Positions 38,001 to 45,072 of a DNA stretch of 64,000 bases are shown here, piece by piece. Position numbers and translations under genes: made by a program. Source of the stretch: Siphonodentalium dalli (Eukaryota > Mollusca > Scaphopoda > Gadilida > Siphonodentaliidae); NCBI GenBank assembly GCA_032622095.1, contig CP136069.1, positions 109,214,278 to 109,278,277 on the forward strand. The letters run 5' to 3'. Position 1 is the first letter of the stretch, and every line of letters starts with the position of its first letter. The notes beneath the pieces are model-generated. The model did not search any database. It was given only the letters and a program-made list of their open reading frames with translations, and was not told where the DNA came from.

Positions 38001-39302
38001 AGACTTGTATTCGCTGTAAACACATCTTGAAAAGTAGGTTACCACTTTTACATATAAGCACTGAGGTTTTACCCATCAGTGTTCAGTTGACTGAGTCCTC
38101 CTATGAGTACCGCCCTGGGAATGACTTACTGATCCAGAAGAGCCTGAGAATGCTAGCATCAGCTGACCTATCTTGAGAAGCGAAGTTATGCTCTAGAAAT
38201 AAACAGATATCTACGGTTCCATGAGTTGTCGTCACACCAAAAAAGTACACAACGTGAAGTCCGGTCGGAACGTCGTATCTCCAACGTACGGGGTTCTGCC
38301 ACAAATTTTCAGATTGCTCGCGGTTTCAAAACCTAGCTGCGCCAAGTTGTGACCCTTGAGCAAGGTCGCTCATACTGTGTTGGCTTCGCATCACTCATGC
38401 ATTAAACGAGTACCAGTCAGCTTGTCATACTGATGACTATCAGAGCATGTTCTGATCAAACTAGAGCAGCACCTGCAATGGCTACAGCCAGTTCATTGGT
38501 TGGCTTGTACAAATGATTGGGGTAATATTGTGCGAAGCTTGTTAGAGCAAGTAATTGGTTAATCGCTATAAAAACTGGTCATTATTATTATTATTAACTA
38601 TACTGTTAAATTTAATGGAAAATAAAAGGCTGCTAGGCCATGTGTCCCCCGAATTAGGTGGCTTTATTTGACCGGTGGCTTTTTCGGAAATGAAAAATGT
38701 TATTCTGGGAACAACCTTTGAACCAAACTTTTCTTCCAGCTGTCTATGTTAATCATGAAATGACAGATGCAAAATTCATCAGATGTATTCTCAAATTATA
38801 AGATGTCACACAAAATTCATCGAATGTAGCCCAGATTCTCTGCATTTTAATGTGCCTAATTCATATACCAAAAAAACAAACATAATTAAACCTAAAATTA
38901 TCATCCGGAAACCATCTGGGACGGACCAACCGACAGATGCATGCATGCACGGATGAACGCCCCAACGTAAAGACACAGCTGATTTCTATAGTCCCCCAAA
39001 AAAACAATTCGGGGGACAAAAAAGCCACTCAGTAATTAACAATGTTTGTATACATAAAACTGAAGTCATTTCAGATGGATAAAGCTTTTGTGTATTAACT
39101 AAAACATATGAAAAATGTGCAATATTGAAATCACCTTCACCTCTACATGGCGAGTCAGTAAATATGAGTAAATTATGAAGCAAAATAGTGAACAAAGACA
39201 TCAAAAACAAAAGTTTAACAAAAGTCTAAATGCTCACTTGTAAGTCAATATCTGTATATGTTGTAGGAACTATTTTAACATAATACTGGTACATCACATT
39301 CT
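5012..39302 (-). CDS. ERGIC3: ERGIC3, last four coding exons (partial gene)
   Basis: Host gene for an ER-Golgi intermediate compartment protein that cycles in COPI/COPII vesicles and acts in cargo export from the ER. Four minus-strand exons join in phase (39238-39302, 37541-37677, 15908-15963, 5012-5091) and give about 112 C-terminal residues. In order these are a lumenal stretch with QYYVKIVPTTY, then GLPGVF and YELSPMMVKYTEK, the second membrane segment starting at FLTGVCAIIGGVFT, and a cytosolic tail ending KAIQKKIDLGKAS. These segments match the known ERGIC3 C-terminus much better than ERGIC1 or ERGIC2. Every junction has an AG acceptor and GT donor on the minus strand. Earlier exons (N-terminal membrane segment and most of the lumenal domain) were not found in the window. 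The 21.6 kb and 10.8 kb introns are packed with transposons. Confidence 0.93.
5092..5332. other. ERGIC3 intron, no recognised feature
   Basis: AT-rich intron start next to the terminal exon. Nothing beyond splice signals is seen. Confidence 0.5.
5333..6155 (+). mobile_element. Family A element with 5' head, 3' end missing
   Basis: Starts with the family 5' head TGAAAGTGTCAATGACAC followed by TGTAGCTCAACTTAGG, then four or five monomers. Two monomers are of a variant with AGAGGTCACCCCGATGATCC and GTTTGGTGATGATC. No ACGG run or terminal hairpin follows, so the 3' end has been lost. Confidence 0.8.
6156..6569. other. Intron, no recognised feature
   Basis: Mixed-composition intron with a GC-richer patch near 6240-6310. 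No coding or repeat assignment is possible by eye. Confidence 0.4.
6570..6775 (+). mobile_element. Family B element, 3' part
   Basis: One monomer with TTTGAACAAAT, GAGTCACCTAGGGAACATCC and ATATGAACCCATTCGG, then four GGAC repeats and the tail AGGTGAG. The closing hairpin is degenerate (GGCAATTTCATTTCAGG). Truncated at its 5' side. Confidence 0.8.
6963..7315 (+). mobile_element. Family B element, 5'-truncated
   Basis: Two family B monomers followed by the terminal hairpin GAGACTTCGTCTC and AGGTGAGCTAAA. A second short unclassified stretch with GGTGTGGGTGGGTGG follows to 7440. Confidence 0.85.
7440..8232 (+). mobile_element. Family A element, 3' part
   Basis: Family A monomers, some internally deleted or fused, ending with ACACACGCACACACGGACGA, then the hairpin AACTTAC..GTAAGTT and GAGCTAA. 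There is no 5' head. Confidence 0.85.
8233..8579. other. Intron, no recognised feature
   Basis: AT-rich intron sequence. Nothing recognisable on either strand. Confidence 0.45.
8580..8972 (+). mobile_element. Family B element
   Basis: Starts with the AAATTGAGCAAGGAGTTAAAT module and an A/T tract, then two diverged monomers and a decayed end (ATCTCCATCAGAGACTTTG, CAGGTGAGCTTAAA). The ACGG run is reduced to GATGGACGAGG. Confidence 0.8.
8980..9130 (+). repeat. Dispersed repeat K
   Basis: Shares ordered blocks with about 35120-35300: ATATCAG, ACCAAACTTGAA / CCCAACTTGAA, CTCAAATA.TTTGTCTTA and AGGG.GTTAAA. The short size and no ends mean only a diverged shared repeat can be claimed. Confidence 0.5.
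9321..9904 (+). mobile_element. Family D element (complete)
   Basis: Begins AACAAGAGGTGTG with the palindrome GCACTCGAGTGC, then CATACCCCCAC. Two and a half ~155 bp monomers follow (ACCAAAAATTATTGAAATCG, CAGAATTTTCTAAGTC), then ACGGACGGACAGACGGACAC and the terminal hairpin CCCCCCATTTTCTTCGAAAGTGGGGG with TATAA. The 5' ATACCCCCAC is complementary to the 3' GTGGGGGTAT. Another tail of this family lies at 59509-59602. Confidence 0.8.
9905..10189. other. Intron, no recognised feature
   Basis: AT-rich; contains ACATCAACAGAGCATACTGG near 9952 but nothing assignable. Confidence 0.4.
10190..12376 (+). mobile_element. Family B element split by a nested family C insertion
   Basis: The left part 10190-10380 runs through the B consensus to TTTTAAGAATTAAC. 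The right part 12151-12376 resumes with TATGAAGGGAAAGAGTTATG and ends in GAGACTTCATCTC and AGGTGAGCTAAA. The two parts are contiguous in other B copies (AAGAATTACTATGGAGGGAA), so 10381-12150 inserted later. The right part includes GGACGGATGGACGGGCAGAC. Confidence 0.85.
10381..12150 (+). mobile_element. Family C element, two head-to-tail copies
   Basis: Copy one is about 10381-11416 and copy two about 11446-12150. Each starts TATCCCC.GCCGAA with a CCCCA..TGGGG hairpin, then has ~180 bp monomers (CCAATAACTCC, ATATCCGGCCGGACCTGG, AAATCCGTTGACATTTGTGG, GAGCCCTGTGACGTCGTC), then a GGACGG run. Each ends in a hairpin CCCCCGCAAATTT..AAATTTGGCGGGGG and GATAA. The 5' TTATCCCC is complementary to the 3' GGGGATAA. 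Confidence 0.85.
12412..13695 (+). mobile_element. Family A element (complete)
   Basis: Full-length copy. It has the 5' head TGAAAGTGTCAATGACAC with AGCTCATCTTA, seven monomers, the run ACACACACACGGACGACGG, and the 3' hairpin AACTTAC..GTAAGTT with GAGCTAA. It is a good reference copy because both ends are present. Confidence 0.88.
13750..14180 (-). repeat. Inverted family A variant monomers
   Basis: On the minus strand the monomers carry the TTTGGTGATGATC / GGATCCATATGAAG variant also seen at 5680-5930 in plus orientation. No element ends are present. It lies between two complete plus-strand family A copies, so local inversion or independent insertion is possible. Confidence 0.7.
14312..15577 (+). 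mobile_element. Family A element (complete)
   Basis: Second full-length copy: head TGAAAGTGTCAATGACAC and TGTAGCTAAACTT, a triple GAGTCAAT tract near 14370, six or seven monomers, ACACACACACGGACAACGGA, and the terminal hairpin AACTTTAC..GTAAAGTT then GAGCTAAA. A short unique intron stretch follows to the ERGIC3 exon at 15908. Confidence 0.88.
15908..15963 (-). CDS. ERGIC3: ERGIC3 exon encoding start of second membrane helix
   Basis: 56 bp: one base finishing the arginine codon of the upstream exon, then SFMHFLTGVCAIIGGVFT, then one base of a valine codon. The acceptor is a TTTTAG and the donor GTAGGC on the minus strand. The sequence matches the ERGIC3 block that enters the C-terminal transmembrane segment. 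It sits as an island between family A repeats and an (ATC)n tract. Confidence 0.92.
16110..16345. repeat. Imperfect (ATC)n / (GAT)n microsatellite
   Basis: About 235 bp of CATCATCATCGT- and TAATCGTCATCATC-type triplets. Long ORFs on both strands (His-rich on plus, Asp-rich on minus) come from the triplet repeat and are not genes. It lies about 150 bp from an ERGIC3 exon, on its intron side. Confidence 0.9.
16999..17737. mobile_element. piggyBac-like MITE
   Basis: 739 bp bounded by TTAA on both sides. The left end is TTAACCCTTTGAACC and the right end, read inward from its own TTAA, is TTAACCCTTTGGAGCC, which fits piggyBac-type ends and the TTAA target duplication. No transposase is present. 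Inside, GCGTAGAGGTCTATTTTGAG occurs at about 17190-17265, three times in tandem. Confidence 0.75.
17738..20189. other. Intron, no recognised feature
   Basis: 2.4 kb of ordinary composition. I see no exon, RNA gene or known repeat, and the short ORFs show no family resemblance. Confidence 0.5.
20190..20760 (+). repeat. Diverged ~375 bp tandem repeat
   Basis: 20195-20385 and 20570-20755 align in order: GACCATTTG/GACTATTTGACATG, ATATGGGTATCA/ATACGGGTCATCA, GTCTATCAAT/GTCTATAAAT, CACATTGCGACCGGTTG / CAAATTGCGTCCGGTTGACG and TTGGGGGCTGTAATT. Divergence is high, so it is an old duplication. Confidence 0.65.
20934..22544 (-). mobile_element. LINE 3' end, copy 1 (5'-truncated)
   Basis: 1611 bp nearly identical to 24779-26290, sharing a precise right-hand (3') end on the minus strand at GTGACGTCATTGTTCC. 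On the minus strand the first ~250 bp correspond to the coding end seen in copy 2 (with a stop after SQKQASSQ), followed by ~1.3 kb of noncoding sequence. It stops at GCGATCGC where copy 2 continues. It contains ~97 bp at 21737-21835 that copy 2 lacks. The identical 93-residue plus-strand ORFs (21309 and 25155) reflect the duplication and are not evidence of a gene. Confidence 0.65.
22545..23319. other. Intron, no recognised feature
   Basis: Between the first LINE copy and the 600 bp tandem repeat. Nothing assignable is seen. Confidence 0.45.
23320..24778 (+). repeat. ~600 bp tandem repeat, about 2.4 copies
   Basis: Units begin at AGGGGAGTTTTTAATGTAAG: 23331, 23932 and 24537 (periods 601 and 605). 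The copies are nearly identical, sharing TTCAATGAGTAAATTATTCA and TGATGCACCAGTATGG. The third unit is cut at 24778, exactly where LINE copy 2 starts. Confidence 0.88.
24779..26549 (-). pseudogene. LINE 3' end, copy 2, with reverse-transcriptase C-terminal region
   Basis: Second, longer copy. The minus-strand ORF 26073-26549 (158 aa) has features of the region after the RT domain in CR1/L2-like LINEs: LYDVMMALWHTG, WMMEIRNTINSLGM, DRVIQEWGKSLSKTSKF and KGNHKLPVEQ. It is open at its left end and stops before any zinc-knuckle, so it is broken. Noncoding 3' sequence runs to 24779. A ~97 bp deletion separates it from copy 1. The element is 5'-truncated near 26550. Confidence 0.65.
26550..28440. 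other. Intron, no recognised feature
   Basis: 1.9 kb. It includes a C-run near 26646-26656 and repeated TTTGGCAAAA-type words near 27200 and 27640. No coding match is seen. Confidence 0.5.
28441..30219 (+). pseudogene. Decayed LINE, C-terminal end, interrupted by a hAT element
   Basis: Fragments in order resemble the C-terminus of Jockey/L2-like LINE proteins: LFELGWEKLDSRR, FYDIANSKAPAYLTRLLPSQ, a stop-interrupted block with NASNLNRPISNSK and MDWNKLAD, then RFKKALVTTPLQL and NILHCKLRCECG. Next comes the CGHSVANAFHYFFDCHPHF zinc-binding-type block. After the inserted element the reading resumes ERITRRNNLLRFNIQSVKA, IFGDPNL, then HIFQAVKNYLRDT and stop at 30217-30219. Several TGA/TAG/TAA stops, frameshifts and an A-run at 28719-28737 show it is dead. 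Confidence 0.85.
28987..30036. mobile_element. Non-autonomous hAT element, 1050 bp
   Basis: The left end TAGTGATGTTCCGATAAT at 28987 is the reverse complement of the right end ATTATCGGAACATCACTA ending at 30036. It is flanked by a perfect 8 bp duplication CCACACTT (28979-28986 and 30037-30044). TAGTG fits the hAT end consensus and 8 bp the hAT target size. Near both ends further CCGATT / ATCGG words are repeated. No transposase is present. Removing it rejoins the LINE frame at HPHF and EERI. Confidence 0.92.
30590..30965 (-). mobile_element. Family H element
   Basis: Minus-strand reading gives GACGGACGGACAAACAAGTGG, then CCGGACCACGACCCTATGTA and a terminal TATACCATA-type end. The plus-strand copy 36613-36968 has the same order. 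Both carry TGTCTAC.GACAGAC. No coding is seen. Confidence 0.7.
30966..31409. other. 5' flank of recombinase element, no clear feature
   Basis: Composition rises in GC from about 31240. A pyrimidine-rich tract ending CAG (31388-31409) precedes an ATG at 31410 and could be a 3' splice site. Confidence 0.4.
31410..32909 (+). pseudogene. Tyrosine recombinase of a Crypton- or DIRS-like element, one frameshift
   Basis: A GC-rich block unlike its surroundings. From 31760 the N-terminal core-binding part reads with LLDAALTCSSRQYTPGTG, GLFLAHLFQIGYSAATV and IAYRHKIQGL. Near 32401-32406 the frame shifts (one base missing), then LFRALFVFAFYALARVCEL, TFCPLRLISVF, HSFRIGGACLAASRGYS and MLGRWNSDAFRKYIR to the stop at 32909. 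Catalytic residues seen are Arg (32448-32450), His-x-x-Arg (32781-32792), Trp of GRW (32859-32861) and the nucleophile Tyr (32883-32885). An Arg/Ser-rich ORF (31410-31759) precedes it in another frame, ending in a stop at 31757-31759. No reverse transcriptase is seen, which favours Crypton, but a DIRS fragment is possible. Confidence 0.85.
33250..33830 (+). repeat. Hairpin-rich tandem repeat 3' of the recombinase
   Basis: Seven copies of GCGCTCATCAGTCTCTGGTA, GCGCCGGTTTCACT and GTTCCAGTGATGGTTTTTTGG, separated by T-rich tracts. Spacing varies from 55 to 135 bp. Units contain the small stems AGCGC..GCGCT and CACTG..CAGTG. Their position just after the recombinase ORF suggests they belong to the element. 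Confidence 0.8.
34190..34788 (+). repeat. Family C monomers without ends
   Basis: Three and a half ~180 bp family C monomers (AATATCCGGCC, GAACTCATATACCAAATATC, GAGCCCTGTGAC). The array starts abruptly and stops at TTGTGGAAATG. No ACGG run or hairpin is present, so it is a fragment. Confidence 0.85.
34789..36612. other. Mostly unrecognised intron sequence
   Basis: AT-rich. About 35120-35300 is a diverged copy of repeat K (see 8980-9130). No coding signal is seen. Confidence 0.5.
36613..36968 (+). mobile_element. Family H element
   Basis: It starts TGAAAGTGTCAAT, identical to the first 13 bases of family A, then T-rich sequence and AAATTTAGTAAGGAGCTAAAT, then ATACAAAATTTGGTTCCGATCG-type sequence, ACGGACAGACAGACGACC, and the hairpin TACCATACTATGGTA with TAAACATAA. 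The first module is shared with family A and the second with family B, so the families are related at their 5' ends. Confidence 0.7.
37541..37677 (-). CDS. ERGIC3: ERGIC3 exon with GLPGVF / YELSPMMV
   Basis: 137 bp in phase 0 at its start, after the acceptor TTGCCTCTGCTTTCAG, ending AG before GTGAGT. It encodes TVFTNQYSVTKHSKT, then LLGEQGLPGVF and MYELSPMMVKYTEKQ plus two bases of an arginine codon. This is the most conserved lumenal block of ERGIC3, directly before the second transmembrane helix. The split arginine codon is completed by the first base of the exon at 15908-15963, more than 21 kb away. Confidence 0.93.
37971..38450 (+). repeat. Possible tRNA-derived SINE, internally split
   Basis: TGTGGTCCAGTGGTTAGCG at 37978 resembles a pol III A box. 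GCGGTTTCAAAACC at 38320 resembles a degenerate B box, followed by TGACCCTTGAGCAAGGTCGC and TTAAACGAGTACC, like the tail of metazoan SINEs. The A and B boxes are ~330 bp apart, against about 35-40 expected, so something inserted between them or the match is partly chance. No tRNA fold is intact. Confidence 0.45.
38641..39022 (+). mobile_element. Family I element
   Basis: 5' arm TGTCCCCCGAATT at 38642 is the reverse complement of the 3' AATTCGGGGGACA at about 39007-39019. In between are ACGGACCAACCGACAG and a terminal hairpin GTCCCCC..GGGGGAC. The element is about 380 bp, with no tandem monomers and no coding. Confidence 0.7.
39238..39302 (-). CDS. ERGIC3: ERGIC3 exon, most upstream one found
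   Basis: 65 bp. On the minus strand it follows a TTTATCTTTCAG acceptor and ends CAA before a GTGAGC donor. The first two bases complete a codon begun in the previous, unseen exon; the rest reads NVMYQYYVKIVPTTYTDIDLQ up to a phase-0 boundary. It corresponds to the lumenal beta-rich segment just before the NQYSVT region in ERGIC3. It is too short for ordinary ORF calling. Confidence 0.88.
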
Positions 39303-39769
39303 CTGAAAGATAAAAAATATATAATATTCATCATAGGTGGAGTTACTAGATCACCATTAAATATGAGATTCCATCTTCTGTCATTCAGGTCAATGAGAAA
39401 CGTGCCTTTCAAAATGTTACTATTAAAGGAACTGGTCCAGCGAGCCCTGCAGCTGTGTCCTAACTTTAATATTTGCCAACATTGTTGGTGTTAAAATTAC
39501 TACATCATACCATATCTCTACCTGATATATAAAAAGTGTTGGTTCATTTAGATTTTCCTGCCATTTGGAGCCGAAACATTTATTTATTGCTGAAAAATCA
39601 CTCTTTTTCACAAATATAATATTTTTCAAACCTTATCATTCAAACAGATATTACAATAATGCCAAAATATTTAGTCCATATAGACAGGTGCATGCCAAAG
39701 CAAATTAAACTTTTTTTTGGGTCAAACTTTTCTCAGTTGGTTTTGATAAAATAACATATTCTGACGAAA

Positions 39770-40450
39770 ATAAAGATGGGGGCCACCTTGAAAAGGTCAC
39801 GTGATTCAAAATGGCCGCCAAATTCCAAGATGGCCGCCTTTTTGTTCCAAAATCCACTATATTCAGCTATATAGTCATCACAAAAGCGCAATCTGAATGA
39901 AAATTGGACAAATATAGACATTTTGAGTATTTACATTGGTTTGGAATACATATCGCATATGTAGCTCTGTAATTCTATTCAAAATGGCCACCAAAATACA
40001 AGATGGCCACCTTTTTGTTCCAAAATCCACCATATCTAGCTATTTATTTATCACAAAAGCTCAAACTGATATGAAATTTGATCAAATGTGCACATATTGA
40101 GTATTTACGTGAGTTTGTAATAAATATTGCATATTTAGCTCTGTTATTTTAATCAAAATGGCCACCAAAATCCAAGATGGCCGCCTTTTTGTTCCAATAT
40201 CCACTATCTAGCTACTTATTAACCACAAAAGCTCAAACTGATATGAAATTTAGCCATTTGTGCACATATTAAGCATTTACGTGGGTTTGGAATAGATATA
40301 GCATATTTAGCATGTTATTCATTTAAAATGGCTGCCAAATCCATGATTTTGCAGCCATTTTGTTACAAAATCCACTATTTCCAGCTATTTATTCGTCACA
40401 AAAGCTCAAACTAAAATGAAATTTGACCAAATGCCCACATATTGAGTATT
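39770..40450 (+). repeat. Family F tandem repeat
   Basis: Three and a half ~180 bp monomers with AAAATGGCCGCCAAA, CAAGATGGCCGCCTTTTTGT, CAAAAGCTCAAACTGATATG and GAGTATTTACGTGGGTTTGG. It has no ACGG run. The GATGGCCGCC word is shared with family A, but the rest is different. Confidence 0.8.
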
Positions 40451-40659
40451 TACGTGGATTTTACAGTACTAATTGCTAATATACATTTATTACCTCCTAT
40501 TAAGGCTAATATAAAAATATTGCTTGATTTACATCCCCTCCCATCTCTATTTTTTAGTCCCCTCCTCAATGTTTTTTATTTGAATATCTGTTATGCAAAT
40601 TTTTTCTCATGCCCTAACTCTTTCATGATGGGAGCTGATGCAGCATTAAAGACCATGTG

Positions 40660-40800
40660 CCAGTGCATTCTCTTATATATGCGAGTCTCCCAAAGAGAGC
40701 CTCGCAAATATAAGAGAATGCACTGACTTACAAGATCAAGGTAAATATTGTTAGGCCAATGCATTCTCTTATATATGCGAGGCGCCCTCGAAAAAAATCA
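40660..40800. repeat. Short palindromic hairpin element
   Basis: GTGCATTCTCTTATATATGC at about 40671 pairs with its reverse complement ending near 40726, separated by only a few bases. A half copy (ATGCATTCTCTTATATATGC) follows at 40758. A second full copy lies at 61003-61064. Likely a small hairpin MITE. Confidence 0.8.
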
Positions 40801-40974
40801 GGAAGCTCATGGAATGGTTAATCATCAAATTACATTTCAATGATCCATTAATCAGTCTATTTTGGTCAAATAGGGACAATCTAAATCACCTTGTAATATA
40901 TAAGATAGGATACTGCTTCAATATCTAGAACTCTCCATGTACATTTATGTTAGGAAGAATAAAAAATAAAATAT

Positions 40975-40997
40975 GCCCCCCCCCCCCCCCCCCCCCC
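40975..40997. repeat. Poly-C run
   Basis: About 22 consecutive C followed by GCCCC. Length may be uncertain because of sequencing. Confidence 0.9.
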
Positions 40998-41169
40998 GCC
41001 CCAGTTTTCTTAAAAAGTGGATGTAAATCTAGCAATTTATTTTATTGGCCTAATAGAATAAAAATCTGTCAGATATATAGAACGCACATATTGTGGTTTT
41101 GTGTTGTCAAGTCTAATATGGCGTCGTTATTGGCACAAACGTGTAATACAGATAACATCAGTGAGATAA

Positions 41170-44100
41170 CTAAAATTCATCACTCCAATCTGACATCGAT
41201 GACTCGTCAGAATGAATACTTTCGTGGTCTGATTTGTCACTGCTGTCATCTGAGTTAATGTTATCGAGCACAGCCGCTGCTTGCTGATTAAAACCCGACG
41301 AAGCCTTCCTCTTCTTGATGGGAGAGGGTCCAAGGCAATTCATTGCTTCATCACCAGTCCCAATATCAGGGTATGTCAGTTTGGATGGATGGTCCATGGA
41401 AGTAGAAAGTTCTGGTGGTAATCGTGGACAGAGGTACCAGACGGGAACCACCGCACCATCCTCCTTTGTCCATCCTCTGTTCTCAATTGGTGGGTATTGG
41501 ATGTTCTGTGACATACACTGTCGCCAGATAAAACATTGCAAATCACTTCTTTTGATATGCTGTTCGGCACTATGTTCATCTGGGCATAAACTGGAACTAG
41601 ATTTCATTTTCTGTTTGTCGTACATCCTAATTCTGGTGCCAATATAATGTTCATCTGATTTTCCACTATACATTATTATCTGCATAAATAACTTAGCATC
41701 ATTGATGTTGGTATACGATGTCAGAGATGAGCCATGAGTTTTTAGCAGGTGAGCTGAGTTCCTTGCTATCATTTTCTTAAAAGGTTTTACCTTACCAACC
41801 TTGTATGGGTAGGATGTGGTGTCGCACCCAGCGATGCTGTGATATGCCGGGAGTACTTCACAAATTTCCTTTCCATAATGATGTTGACATATCGTATGTG
41901 GTCAATTTTCATGTACCACGAATGCGTTGGTTTCATTAGAGAGTATGCATGGACAAGGAGAATGAATACATCGGTATCTGCTGCTCTCACGATAACATGC
42001 CCGTCAGCTTGTGACGATGATAAAATAAGTCTTGTGTCAGCCTCTGTGTGATTGCAGTTATTTAGCTTCTGAATATGGTCATTGGAGACTAACCACCATT
42101 CCTCCTCCTTGGTCACAATAAGTGGTATTGAAAGTTCCCGACGAACATCATCTCCCATGAAGAAGTTAGAAAGGAAAGATATTAATTCTGTTTTATTTTC
42201 GCTGTTGTGCAGGAATTCAATCCAGTCTCTTCCCTTGGGCATGTGTTGATTCTCATTGTCAATATGCGTTCGGCGTCTTGATTGTCCTCGCCTTGATTGT
42301 GTGAGCTGTTTAGTTGTTACTGATGAATATGAATCAAATATGATGGACATCGACTCTGCTTTAGAAGTTCTAGGAGGGGAACACGACTGCAAGATCGCCC
42401 ACCCAAAGTCTTTCCAAGTATCACAAGGTTGAACTGCATTCACAACCGCCATCCCATCGACTATCCATTGAGCTCCCTCCAATGGACTAGAAACCCATGC
42501 TTCAGCCTCGTCTATCATGTGGTTCCGAAGTGAAGCTTTAGAGCCTTGCCTCAAGTCGCGTTCCGGTGTAGCTAGTGCCAGTGGAATTGTTGTCAATGGA
42601 TAACTGTGAGCTTCAATGGGAGACAGTGCTCTGCCGACAAGGGTTCCAAAAGCCTGTCGATCTTCTTTGAGTACATTAACAATATTTATGTCTTTCTTCT
42701 TTCTCTCCATACCTGTTTTAATCTTCGGTTTCGATATCTTATCGAATATACTAGGTTTTTCCTTTTCTTCACTCATCAGTCTGTCTTTAAAGAAAGCTTG
42801 AATAATAACTTCCCCCGTCGAATTTGCACCCAGTAACCCCTTTATAACAGCTGGTTCAACCTCTGCTCCTGTGACTAGATGTCGTGCTGGGCCTTCCTGG
42901 AATGGATCAAAATAAGAATGCAGCTGCCCAACAAGATTCGTCACCATCTTCTCGTGTGTGGTCTTAGCTTTGGATGTTGTCTCTTTGTGTACCGGTGTTG
43001 ATGTTAGTACGTGGAGTCTGTCCTTTATTGTCGACCTGATCTTCGCCGTAATATGAGTTGTTTTGACATATGTGTTGACTGCTCGTGTATCTGTACTAAA
43101 TCCACCCTGCATCGGCCCTCCTCTCACCTTTACTTCTCTATTGATAGTTGTCAGGTCGCCATGGATGGTCGAAAACGGTTCACCCGATCTTGAACCTCCA
43201 AATCCGTGTTCAGACAGATCTACCCACGCTGGGTCATTTGATATCTTCATCTGTTCCATGCGGACATGTTGGAAGGTTAAGTATCTGGAATAATGTGTAT
43301 GACCAAAGGCAAACACATTGGTAGGATACATCTTTCAGCCGCCATGTGCCTTTCAATACAATTTTCTCTAACAGCACTTATCATTGAGAGCATTGTGGAA
43401 ACGTCACGAAGATAACCAACTACCATCTGCGATTCTGTTCCTGTTGATTTTGTCACAAGTTCACAAATAGTTTGAAATTCTGGAGAATTCAATACTGGAG
43501 ATATTGTTTCAGGAGCTGGTCGGTGTCTGAGATTAGCTAACAATACTCCAAGATGCTCACTGATTGGTGCCCCATTATGCTGTAGCCGTGACCTGACTAG
43601 GGCTTCGAACCTCTGCTTGTGTAAACGTATCCCTCGGAAGTAGTGTCGTCCTTCAATGGCTTGGTCTACAGATCCTTCGGCGATTACACCTGCATCCACC
43701 CACCACTCTCGAAATCCCAAGCAGCCGTACTTTTTGAATAAAATATTCAGGTACATCATAAGTGGGATAATATTGTCATAACGCCCATTTTCCAGCCATG
43801 ATATAATGAGCAGCTTGCTATTGATAGCTTCATCCGCATGCACGAATACATGTTTGAGATCTAGCTCCTCTATTATCTGTAGTATTCTTTCCAAGTAAAA
43901 TTTGACGACATTATCACCAGGAGGGAGTGGTACGACTGGTAGGTATTCGAGTTTGCATCTCTGAGTAGTCGAGTTAGTTACTTGCTTCATAAATGCCGTC
44001 CATGACAGGTTCTAGATCCTCTGTGTTGAGATACTTGGACGCGCACCTATCTCCTTCTGATGCCACAAGAACAAACGCAATATCTCGGTTAAATGAGACA

Positions 44101-45072
44101 TCTAACAGCTTTGAGTCTTTGAAACTGTCTGAGAACTTTGGAAAGGGAGGAGGTGACAGTCTCTTTCGTGGAATTTTGTAAGACGTTTGTAATTCTGGCC
44201 CTAGTCTCTTAGGCGTCCACGTTTTGGTTGTTGCGTTGATATTGGTCGGTGTTATCGGCTGGAAAATTATTCCCGTTGTGTGATGCGTTGTGTGCGTCCC
44301 GGTCAATGTCTGCTGACAGCCATCGGAATTGTCAAAAGTAACATGTGCGCTCTCACCCTTTATGAAACCTGGAGGTACAAGTGACGTACTGCCATCCACA
44401 CTCCTCCCCTAAGTATTGTTCAGAAATCGCACATCGGTGTACGAAATACCCATACCACTGTGGTGTAAAAGCATCGTAGATTCTTTACTCCCAGATATTC
44501 TGTGTAAAGTCAAGCTCAATGCTGTGTTCAAAGGTGGCCTGTCGTTATTTATCATCATCTCCCAACTGTTAGCAATTGATGATATCCTTTCTGCTTGTGA
44601 ATCACTCGGGGCTTCTGCAAAACCGAAAACATTCTTCTTTCTTTGAGGATTCACGGACCACGATATTGCATTATAAATGCAACTTAAAGGTTTGCTGTTT
44701 TCTAAAGAATCAATGAATTCTTCTGGCGTTGGCGGCCACGATTCTGTTCCATTTCTGTCAGCTGCTTTTCTTCTGACTAACTTGGCGAAAGACATCACAA
44801 GATCATCATCACGCATACCACGACCCTGTAGAATTGAAATCGAATACATAAGTGGGTTGACGTCTTGTGGATATACGACATTATTACGTCCAACAACCAA
44901 AAAACCAATTAGAGTCCCGAATCTGTCCACAATCGTCGCTTTTAATTTGGATGAATATCGTAACTGATAGGGCACCTCGGTCAACCCGCGTTCCTCGCAC
45001 ATATCACTAGCATCCTTAACCAATTCCACTAAGAAGAAAGCGTCTTTGTCTCTGATCACGCGTGTCTCCAAG
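41170..45072 (-). pseudogene. Broken copy of a large multi-copy invertebrate protein with PIN/FEN-like acidic motifs
   Basis: Five minus-strand ORFs are one gene. 45072-44412 runs LETRVIRDKDAFF to SYTDVRFLNNT and meets an in-frame TAG (44409-44411). 44408-43974 ends DLEPVMDGIYEASN. 43990-43277 follows after a frameshift (LKHVFVHADEAINSKLL, FREWWVDAGVIAEGSV). A second frameshift near 43320-43340 joins HMAAER to TNVFAFGHTHYSRYLTFQHV. A third near 41880-41895 lies just before GKEICEVLPAYHSIAGCDTT. The frame ends at 41170 with an acidic Ser/Asp-rich tail. The family is a known but uncharacterised group, abundant in molluscs and cnidarians. NHTEADTRLIL, RAADTDVFILL and AGCDTT echo the E..D / DxD / GCD pattern of PIN/FEN nucleases. 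The extreme N-terminus is cut off by the MITE at 45073. Confidence 0.8.

Noticed and set aside
37978-38020. Functional tRNA gene
   Set aside because: Only an A-box-like word is present. The B-box-like word is ~330 bp away and no cloverleaf can be drawn.
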